Below, one piece after another: positions 1 through 5,587 of a stretch of 6,193 nt of DNA (its first letter is position 1; every line of letters begins with the position of its first letter). The notes under the pieces are model-generated. The model was given only the letters and a program-made list of their open reading frames with translations. It made no database searches and was not told the origin of the DNA. The DNA is from Christensenella sp. UBA1224 (lineage in GTDB: Bacteria; Bacillota; Clostridia; Christensenellales; Aristaeellaceae), in the NCBI GenBank assembly GCA_002309235.1, contig DBXA01000009.1, positions 8,019 through 14,211 on the forward strand. The letters are read 5' to 3'. Made by a program: the position numbers and the translations under genes.

Positions 1-2376
1 GGCGTCGATATGGTCCATCCAGTGGGCATCCACGGCCCGCAGGAGGGCGATCCGCTCAAATTCACGCATGTCGATGCCCATATCCGTGAGCATAGCTTCG
101 CGTTCCGCGTAAAACGCCGAGGAGGCCTTGATCAGATCCTCGGTAAAGCTTTCGATCGAAAGGTTCTTATTGGAATCAAACAGAGTGCGTACAGTGCCCT
201 TCTTCAGGCATATGCCCTCCATATGCTCCGCAAGGGCATCGATCTCCCACGTGTCGGGAGCCTTTGCATCCGCACAGGCGCGCTTGACATTATCCCGGAT
301 CAGGTCATCCCGCATATCGGCTATGGTCTTGCGCATATCATCGCCCATGAGCACCTGACGGCGCTGGCTATAGATGATCTCGCGCTGCTGGTTCATGACA
401 TCGTCATACTGCAGCACGTTTTTGCGGATATCAAAATTGCGTGCCTCCACCTTTTTCTGCGCGTTCTCGATCTGTTTGGAAAGGATGCCGTATTCGATCG
501 CTTCATCCTGTGATGCGCCGAGCCTGCCGACCAGGCCCGCTATCCTGTCCGAACCGAACAGCCGCATGAGATCGTCCTCAAGAGAAATGAAGAACTGGCT
601 GGAGCCCGGGTCCCCCTGGCGGCCGGAACGGCCTCGCAGCTGGTTGTCGATGCGGCGGGATTCATGCCTCTCTGTGCCTATGATATGGAGGCCGCCCAGG
701 CTTACTACCTTCTTATGCTCCTGCTCAATCTCGCCTTTGTACTGGTCGTACATTTCCCGATAGCTTGCACGCACAGTGCGGACTTCGTCTGAGACATCCT
801 CGGAAAAACCGATGGCCTCTTCTATGATCTCATCCGGTATCCCCTGCAGCTTCAGCTTATGGCGAGCCAGGTATTCGGCATTTCCGCCAAGGAGGATATC
901 GGTGCCGCGGCCTGCCATGTTCGTGGCTATGGTGACCGCTCCGACCTTACCTGCCTGGGCGACGATATCCGCTTCCTTCTCGTGGAACTTGGCGTTGAGC
1001 ACCGTATGCGGCACACCCCGTCTCTCCAGGAGCTTTGATACGTATTCGCTCTTTTCGACAGATACGGTACCTACCAGTACAGGCTGGCCTGTCTCATGCC
1101 GCCTTTTCACCTCATCCGCGACGGCATCGAATTTCGCCTTCTGAGTCATGTAGACCGCGTCGTTCATATCCTTGCGGATCATGGGGCGGTTTGTGGGGAT
1201 CTGGACGACATCCAGGGAATAGATCCCCCGGAACTCGTCCTCCTCGGTCTTCGCCGTACCGGTCATACCGGACAGTTTTTTGTACATACGGAAGTAATTC
1301 TGGAAGGTGATCGTGGCCAGCGTCTTGCTCTCACGGAGCACCTTCACCTTTTCCTTTGCTTCTATTGCCTGGTGAAGCCCATCACTGTAGCGGCGTCCTA
1401 CCATGAGGCGGCCGGTGAATTCATCCACGATGATGACTTCCCCATCCTTTACCACATAGTCGACATCCCGCTTCATCATCACATTTGCCCTCAAGGCACA
1501 CAGCACGTGGTGATTGAGCTCCGCATTCTCGGGATCGGTCAGATTCTCGACGTTGAAGTACTCTTCCGCCTTGCGCGTGCCTTCTTCCGTCAGATGGACC
1601 GTCTTTTTCTTTTCGTCCTTCTCGTAATCCTCACCTTCCTTGAGACGGCAGGCAAAGCGATCTGCCCTGTTATACATCTCGGTAGACTTTTCACCCTGGC
1701 CGGATATGATAAGGGGCGTCCTCGCCTCATCGATCAGTATGGAGTCCACCTCATCGACGATCGCGAAGTTGAGTTCTCTCTGTACGAGCCTTTCCTTGCT
1801 GCGCGCCATATTATCGCGCAGGTAGTCGAAGCCCAATTCATTATTGGTAGCGTACGTGATATCCGCGTTATAAGCCTTACGCCTGTCCTCCGGCTCCAGA
1901 TCGTGCACGATCAGGCCGACCTCCATCCCCATAAACCGGTACACCTTGCCCATCCATTCGCTGTGGAAGCGGGCCAGGTAATCGTTGACCGTCACGATGT
2001 GGACGCCGTTCCCGGGGATCGCGTTCAGATAGGCGGGAAAGCACGCGGTGAGCGTCTTTCCTTCACCGGTGAGCATCTCCGCGATACGGCCCTGGTGGAG
2101 CACGATGCCGCCGACGAGCTGCACTTTGAACGCCTTCTGGCCGATCGCCCGGAAGGCGCCTTCGCGCACCGCCGCAAAGGCCTCATTCAGCATGGAATCC
2201 AGTGTTTCACCTTTTTTATATCTTTCCCGGAGCAGCGCGGTCTGCCCTCGTAGTTCCGCGTCAGACATGGCGCTGTATTTCGGCTCGAGTGCTATAATCG
2301 CATCCGCCTGCGCCATCAGCTTTTTCACTTCCGCGTCGCTGTTGCCTGCAAGCAGTTTTTTCAGGAATTCAAACAT
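1..2376 (-). CDS. secA: SecA, preprotein translocase ATPase (3' end cut off by the window edge)
   Basis: SecA is the cytosolic motor that uses ATP to push unfolded preproteins through the SecYEG channel. Read on the minus strand, the frame is open for 792 codons, from ATG at 2376-2374 to the left edge, with no internal stop. I checked the whole frame. The start is supported by GGAGG at 2386-2382, five bases upstream, and by the typical SecA opening MFEFLKKLL. Landmarks are Walker A TGEGKT at residues 103-108, VNDYLA, NELGFDYLRDNM, Walker B DEVD at 208-211 followed by SILIDEARTPLIISG, the preprotein-binding region, VDEFTGR, SGMTGTA, TNMAGRGTDI near 485-494, RRIDNQLRGRSGRQGDPG near 574-591, and helical-scaffold motifs NVLQYDDVMNQQR and DAHWMDHIDA just at the edge. 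SecA proteins usually have about 840-900 residues, so roughly 50-100 are missing, including any zinc-binding tail. Small oddities are Leu in place of the usual polar or charged residue just before TGEGKT, and FH in place of RD after VNDYLAR. Identity is essentially certain. Confidence 0.98.
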   Translation of the reverse strand, partial: MFEFLKKLLAGNSDAEVKKLMAQADAIIALEPKYSAMSDAELRGQTALLRERYKKGETLDSMLNEAFAAVREGAFRAIGQKAFKVQLVGGIVLHQGRIAEMLTGEGKTLTACFPAYLNAIPGNGVHIVTVNDYLARFHSEWMGKVYRFMGMEVGLIVHDLEPEDRRKAYNADITYATNNELGFDYLRDNMARSKERLVQRELNFAIVDEVDSILIDEARTPLIISGQGEKSTEMYNRADRFACRLKEGEDYEKDEKKKTVHLTEEGTRKAEEYFNVENLTDPENAELNHHVLCALRANVMMKRDVDYVVKDGEVIIVDEFTGRLMVGRRYSDGLHQAIEAKEKVKVLRESKTLATITFQNYFRMYKKLSGMTGTAKTEEDEFRGIYSLDVVQIPTNRPMIRKDMNDAVYMTQKAKFDAVADEVKRRHETGQPVLVGTVSVEKSEYVSKLLERRGVPHTVLNAKFHEKEADIVAQAGKVGAVTIATNMAGRGTDILLGGNAEYLARHKLKLQGIPDEIIEEAIGFSEDVSDEVRTVRASYREMYDQYKGEIEQEHKKVVSLGGLHIIGTERHESRRIDNQLRGRSGRQGDPGSSQFFISLEDDLMRLFGSDRIAGLVGRLGASQDEAIEYGILSKQIENAQKKVEARNFDIRKNVLQYDDVMNQQREIIYSQRRQVLMGDDMRKTIADMRDDLIRDNVKRACADAKAPDTWEIDALAEHMEGICLKKGTVRTLFDSNKNLSIESFTEDLIKASSAFYAEREAMLTDMGIDMREFERIALLRAVDAHWMDHIDA

Positions 2377-2427
2377 ATGGGCCTCCAAAGAACACAATAA
2401 CGGCATATGAGCCTGATTAAACAATTT

Positions 2428-2456
2428 ATATTACCATCTGTTTTCCTATTTGACAA
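2428..2456 (-). promoter_or_regulatory. Putative secA promoter (TTGTCA-17-TAATAT)
   Basis: On the minus strand a -35 like TTGTCA (2456-2451, 5 of 6 matches to TTGACA) is followed after 17 bases by TAATAT (2433-2428, 4 of 6). Transcription would start near 2421, giving a leader of about 45 bases before the secA start codon. An offset alternative, TATAAA, lies three bases further on but gives a 20-base spacer. The -35 hexamer overlaps a plus-strand TTGACA at 2450-2455 that has no matching -10. Assigned by consensus only. Confidence 0.4.
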
Positions 2457-2516
2457 GCATACACAGGTAAAAGTTCCGCCGCCATCTGTTCCAGCCAGAC
2501 ATTATCCTGCAGCATA

Positions 2517-2545
2517 TCGACAAAACCTTGCGGTTATTGTACAAT
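2517..2545 (+). promoter_or_regulatory. Probable sigma-A-type promoter of the 2647 gene (TCGACA-17-TACAAT)
   Basis: TCGACA at 2517-2522 (5 of 6 to TTGACA) and TACAAT at 2540-2545 (5 of 6 to TATAAT) are separated by the ideal 17 bases. Transcription would begin near 2552 and give a leader of roughly 95 bases before the ATG at 2647. The -10 overlaps the 8-bp palindrome TTGTACAA (2537-2544), and the spacer contains one copy of an 11-bp direct repeat. This placement also argues against the longer reading of the downstream gene from 2407, because the promoter would then lie inside the coding region. Confidence 0.5.
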
Positions 2546-2609
2546 GTCAGGCAACAGATGAAAACGGTCACGAAAAATCAAGGCATACAAAAAACAATAC
2601 CTTGCGGTT
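2525..2609 (+). repeat. 11-bp exact direct repeat ACCTTGCGGTT, possible operator pair
   Basis: ACCTTGCGGTT occurs at 2525-2535 and again at 2599-2609, with starts 74 bases apart, close to seven helical turns. The first copy lies between the -35 and -10 hexamers of the predicted plus-strand promoter. The second lies in the leader, 23 bases before the ribosome binding site. This geometry would suit a regulator that binds both copies, but no regulator gene is visible in the window and chance is possible. Function is inference. Confidence 0.35.
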
Positions 2610-2631
2610 CCAAAGGTTCCTGAATGTAAAA

Positions 2632-2637
2632 GGAAGG
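2632..2637 (+). promoter_or_regulatory. Ribosome binding site GGAAGG that decides the start at 2647
   Basis: GGAAGG lies nine bases upstream of ATG at 2647. No comparable purine-rich site precedes the in-frame ATG at 2407, so this site favours the 205-residue product over the 285-residue reading. A TTG at 2638 directly abuts the site and is too close to be the start. Confidence 0.65.
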
Positions 2638-2646
2638 TTGACGCGA

Positions 2647-3264
2647 ATGAAAGTGGTGCTGAAGGAAAACCCTTCTGAGGTACGAGAAGTATACGCGTTG
2701 TCCGGCCGTGCAAAACTTTTCGAAAGCAGGATCTGTTACCTGCTTGATGACGGTTTCTTTTATTGGCATGACGCACGTGATTGCGAACTGATCGACAACA
2801 CCCTTCCAGATCACTGGGTATATTACCGGAACGAAAAAAGAACGATCGAAGTGGAAGACCCTATTGAAACGAATATCGCGTTTTCCTTTGACTGGTATCT
2901 CGGGCCTGAAATCTTAGTCAATCCCGCAGAGAACATTGTCCATCTGTCAAATCTCTCCGGAGACGCTCAGAAAGTGTTCCGGAAATACACAGATGACAAA
3001 GCCCGGGAGCTGTCGAGAACGGTAAATATTAAAGATATCATCAACGAGTGGGATCCGATAGGGCTCCTCCCATATTGTCCCGAAGATGAATATCAGCTCG
3101 AGATATCGGATATCACGTACTTCCTGAAACAAACGAAGGATGAAAACGAACTCGGAGAGTATATCTGTTCCGTATTCACCAAAGCATTCGGAAACGATAC
3201 CTTTCAGCGGCCGGTATCGGAATGCCGTCTGATCGCCAAAATGATCCTTAAAACAATTAAATAG
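2647..3264 (+). CDS. Soluble two-part protein with a DUF1871-like C-terminal domain, function unknown
   Basis: The product is 205 residues with the chosen start (ATG 2647, GGAAGG nine bases upstream). The same frame is open back to ATG 2407, but those 80 extra codons lack a ribosome binding site, overlap a good promoter and do not read like a folded protein. No signal peptide or membrane segment is visible, so it should be cytoplasmic. Residues 1 to about 125 are unrecognised and rich in aromatic and acidic residues, for example FFYWHDARDCELID (37-50) and FDWYLGPE (81-88). Residues about 128-203 carry INEWDPIGLL (132-141), PEDEYQLEI (145-153) and a following helix-rich segment with VFTKAFG and ECRLIAKMIL. 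From memory this pattern resembles the small domain DUF1871, which has no assigned activity. Relatives may sit in toxin-immunity neighbourhoods, but no toxin is seen here, so an immunity role is speculation. It appears to be a single-gene unit transcribed away from secA. Confidence 0.75.
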   Translation: MKVVLKENPSEVREVYALSGRAKLFESRICYLLDDGFFYWHDARDCELIDNTLPDHWVYYRNEKRTIEVEDPIETNIAFSFDWYLGPEILVNPAENIVHLSNLSGDAQKVFRKYTDDKARELSRTVNIKDIINEWDPIGLLPYCPEDEYQLEISDITYFLKQTKDENELGEYICSVFTKAFGNDTFQRPVSECRLIAKMILKTIK

Positions 3265-3505
3265 TCAGAAGATAAAAAACATGTATCCTGTATCACATTC
3301 AAAACCAAGGGAAGAGGCGGACAATTTGGTTCTTTATTTCTGAAATTACATTCTTCCAACCGGTCTTTGCTATGTCCATTCCTGTTCGTGCTGATTTTGG
3401 ATTTTGCGCAATTTATTGTACTGTATCAATTCAGCCGGCCTGCCGGGATAATTCAGATCAAGCATACTGACAAGGCAAATCTTTTCTCGGGAAGGAACTC
3501 ACCGC
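3265..3505. other. AT-rich intergenic stretch with no convincing gene
   Basis: These 241 bases contain no supported coding sequence. A weak inverted repeat AACCAA/TTGGTT (3303-3308 and 3326-3331, 17-base loop) follows the upstream gene. It is too short to call a terminator, and no strong stem followed by a T run is seen. No clear -35/-10 pair for the downstream membrane gene stands out. GGGAAGGAA at 3489-3497 is the ribosome binding site for the ATG at 3506. Confidence 0.5.
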
Positions 3506-4238
3506 ATGAATGATGGTAAAAAAGGGATCGTAAGGATTAAGAAAGCCTTTCTGTATATGGGCTTGCTGCCTATAGGTCTGGTCTTATGCCTGCTCTTAGG
3601 AGCATATGTCAGCGGACAGCTGGCCGAGTGGATGTATTATCTTGACTCTTTTTTTATTCTTTTAGGAACGGTATTCATCCTTATCTGGGTCAACTGGCGG
3701 ATAATCTATGATGAAGAAAAGTTTGTACTGCGGAATATCTTCCGGATATCTGCCTTATAAAGATACGATGAGATAACAGATATAGCGGTAGATGATGAAG
3801 GCGATATTCAAGTTTTCTTTGGAAAAAAGCGTATCATCCTTCCGTTTTTTTTGGGCAGACAATGAGATTTTCGCGTTTTATTCTTATGTGCGGGTAAACT
3901 GGAACAAGCAGGTAAAGGTAATCCATACTCATCATGATCTCATCAGGCACAGCATATTTAACGGCAACATTATCAGGGGATCCGGTTTTGTTTTCGCGTA
4001 TATTCTTGTTGCCTTATTAACGGATCTGGGTTTATTGTTTTGTATCCTGAATAATAACCGGTATACCACGCAGGACAGCAGGTCAATTTTGCTGATAACG
4101 ATAGTCATGTATGTATTATCGCGAATTTATATACTCTTCTCGATCCGTATCGGAAGGCATCCCGAAAAATACAGCAGGAAGATCGTTACCCTGTTTTTCA
4201 AGGAAAAATATGTCAGGATATATAATAAGCAAAGATGA
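3506..4238 (+). pseudogene. Broken four-segment membrane protein gene (in-frame stop plus frameshift)
   Basis: A membrane protein gene starts at ATG 3506 (GGGAAGGAA eight bases upstream) but is interrupted twice. The first open part encodes 84 residues with two hydrophobic segments (about 14-37 and 45-65), then a polar stretch ending FVLRNIFRISAL before TAA at 3758-3760. In the same frame the protein resumes as RYDEITDIAVDDEGDIQVFF and GKKRIILPFF. It then shifts by +1 at a run of eight T (3845-3852) and continues as WADNEIFAFYSYVRVNWNKQ to TGA at 4236-4238. Healing both lesions gives about 243 residues. The cytoplasmic part between hydrophobic pairs alternates short beta-like strands, suggesting a PH-like fold. 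Two more hydrophobic segments follow (GFVFAYILVALLTDLGLLF and SILLITIVMYVLSRIYIL), ending in a basic tail IGRHPEKYSRKIV. It resembles uncharacterised clostridial multi-pass proteins, in which I recall a larger extracellular loop between the last two helices, so an internal deletion is possible. Sequencing error could explain one lesion, but both is less likely. Confidence 0.75.
3845..3852 (+). other. Run of eight T at the frameshift point of the broken membrane gene
   Basis: Upstream of this run the protein reads GKKRIILPFF in the frame of the 3506 start. Staying in that frame gives LGRQ and then a stop at 3863-3865. Dropping one T instead gives WADNEIFAFYSY and a long open frame to 4238. One extra T in a homopolymer is the simplest cause. 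The tract could in principle allow slippage that restores the frame in some molecules, but the TAA at 3758 would still block translation. Confidence 0.7.
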
Positions 4239-4451
4239 TTCAAAACCAAAGCAAATGAAAAACATAAAAGGTTATAAGTAAATAAGCCGATAATCGAGGC
4301 TAAAGTTACTGATGGGATCAAGTCCATGATCATTTATGCGATACGATTTACAGATTATCTAACGATATGGTTCGTTCTATCACTGCCAAACGTTGGATCG
4401 TTGATGTATTTTTAGAACGAGAACAGTATTTGCTTATCGGGAGGCACCGGA
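4239..4451. other. AT-rich leader region upstream of the URO-D-like gene
   Basis: These 213 bases hold no supported gene. Candidate -35 elements exist (for example TTTACA at 4347-4352), but none has a matching -10 at 16-18 bases, so I do not call a promoter. GGGAGG at 4439-4444 is the ribosome binding site, seven bases before the ATG at 4452. No riboswitch-like fold was recognised by eye. Confidence 0.45.
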
Positions 4452-5519
4452 ATGGAATCAAAGGAACGGGTATTATCCGCGATCAACCACGTGCGTCCGG
4501 ACCGCGTGCCGATCAATTTCAGGTCCGTGGATGTTGTCAAAGAACGCATGATGAAGCATTACGGCCTGGGATACGAAGAACTGCTGGATCATCTCTGCGT
4601 GGATTTCCGCGAGATCGTCCCGCCCTATACCGGCCCCGGATACATAAGGGACGCCTGGAACCAGTATGTCGATGAATGGGGTGTGAAGCGCAGGGAACTG
4701 ATAACGGACAGGAGCCGCGATGTGCGGATTACCGAGAGTCCCCTCGCGATGGCGGAGCAGGTCGGGGACATCATCAGCCACAAATGGCCTTCACCGGATG
4801 ATTACGATTTTTCCGTCGTCCCGGCGCTGTGCAGGCGGTATGAAAAGTATGCCATCTGCGGTCCCGGCATATTCGCGGAAGGCTTTCATGGCGCGTTCCA
4901 TCAATTGACCTACCTGTTCGGAATGGACGAGGCGATGGTCCGCCTGATCACGGATGAAGAGATCGTTGAGTCAGCCATCCGGAAGATCATGGATTATTGG
5001 CTGAGGTTTTACGACCGCCTCTTTTCCGCCGGGAAAGGCGCGATCGACCTGATGTTCTGGAAGGATGATATGGGAACGCAGAACAGCCTTCTGATCAGCC
5101 CGGAACTGTACAGGAAATACTTCAAAAAGACGCTTGTGGAACTGAATGAGCTGTGTGACAGCTATGGTGTTATGATGATCTGCCACAGCTGCGGTTCCGT
5201 ATTACCCCTGATCCCCGATTTCATCGATGCGGGCGTCAGGATCTTGGACCCGATCCAGACCTCCGCCAGGGATATGGACATCCGGGTATTGAAAGAACGC
5301 TTCGGCGACAAACTGACATTCCACGGCGCCATCGATACGCAGCAGGACCTGCCCCGGAAGACACCGGAGCAGATCCGGGAACTTGTAAAGGAGACGATCC
5401 GCACCCTCGGAAAAAACGGAGGATATCTCTTCAGCCCGTCCCACCGCATCCAGCAGGATACGCCTACGGAAAACATCATCGCGATGTACGATACCGCCCG
5501 CACCTTCAGTGATTACTGA
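4452..5519 (+). CDS. Uroporphyrinogen decarboxylase (URO-D) superfamily protein, methyltransferase-like branch
   Basis: The product has 355 residues with a clear GGGAGG site seven bases before the ATG. It opens with MESKERVLSAINHVRPDRVP, the standard N-terminus of the URO-D superfamily members found outside haem synthesis. Further landmarks are a central WKDDMGTQ (203-210), CHSCGS (244-249), FIDAGVRILDPIQTSA (257-272), FHGAIDTQ (290-297), and a C-terminal GGYLFSPSHRIQQDTP (323-338) followed by ENIIAMYD. The fold is a TIM barrel. Family members include true decarboxylases of uroporphyrinogen III and zinc-dependent, corrinoid-linked methyltransferases such as MtaA and CmuA. H245 and C247 match the H-x-C zinc ligands of the methyltransferase branch, but the third ligand Cys, expected near the SPG-C motif, is replaced by H331 in SPSH. 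No corrinoid protein, activator or haem gene lies beside it, so the substrate cannot be named. It is probably cytoplasmic and transcribed alone, ending at a shared terminator. I would not call it HemE. Confidence 0.9.
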   Translation: MESKERVLSAINHVRPDRVPINFRSVDVVKERMMKHYGLGYEELLDHLCVDFREIVPPYTGPGYIRDAWNQYVDEWGVKRRELITDRSRDVRITESPLAMAEQVGDIISHKWPSPDDYDFSVVPALCRRYEKYAICGPGIFAEGFHGAFHQLTYLFGMDEAMVRLITDEEIVESAIRKIMDYWLRFYDRLFSAGKGAIDLMFWKDDMGTQNSLLISPELYRKYFKKTLVELNELCDSYGVMMICHSCGSVLPLIPDFIDAGVRILDPIQTSARDMDIRVLKERFGDKLTFHGAIDTQQDLPRKTPEQIRELVKETIRTLGKNGGYLFSPSHRIQQDTPTENIIAMYDTARTFSDY

Positions 5520-5538
5520 TGCATTGCAGAATCTGCAG

Positions 5539-5573
5539 AAAGCCCCTCCTCCGATATCCGGAAGAAGGGCTTT
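5539..5573. terminator. Imperfect hairpin between convergent genes, probable bidirectional terminator
   Basis: A 35-base imperfect palindrome pairs AAAGCCC (5539-5545) with GGGCTTT (5567-5573). Pairing extends inward to 14-15 positions with two C-A mismatches and a small ATATC loop. It lies 19 bases after the URO-D-like stop and 14 bases after the branching-enzyme stop on the other strand. The A/T pairs at the base give only three T in either direction, so it is a weak classic terminator. Its position between two convergent genes is the main support. A separate small palindrome TGCAGAATCTGCA lies at 5525-5537. Confidence 0.55.
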
Positions 5574-5587
5574 CGCGTCTGACGGTC

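Noticed and set aside
1096..2253. A 385-codon open frame on the plus strand
   Set aside because: It is the antisense shadow of secA, whose minus-strand frame is intact and carries every SecA motif across the same bases.
2450..2455. Perfect TTGACA on the plus strand as a second promoter
   Set aside because: No -10-like hexamer lies 16-18 bases downstream. It is largely the complement of the proposed secA -35.
2407..2646. An 80-codon N-terminal extension of the DUF1871-like gene starting at ATG 2407
   Set aside because: There is no ribosome binding site, it overlaps the predicted promoters of both divergent genes, and the residues look random. GGAAGG sits correctly before the ATG at 2647.
3303..3331. 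AACCAA/TTGGTT inverted repeat after the DUF1871-like gene as a terminator
   Set aside because: Only six pairs, a 17-base loop and no T run.
3792..3851. ATG 3792 as a true start for a separate 148-residue gene
   Set aside because: The first 20 codons in that frame overlap the better-reading in-frame continuation of the upstream gene. Protein-like sequence in this frame begins only after the T run, and there is no convincing ribosome binding site.
3297..4249. 12-bp direct repeat ATTCAAAACCAA at 3297-3308 and 4238-4249 flanking the broken gene, a possible insertion footprint
   Set aside because: About one 12-mer repeat is expected by chance in a window of this size, the sequence is AT-rich and simple, and no transposase or inverted ends are present.
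4127..4333. A 68-codon hydrophobic open frame on the minus strand
   Set aside because: It overlaps the tail of the broken membrane gene antisense. Its hydrophobicity follows from AT-rich sequence, and no start signal supports it.
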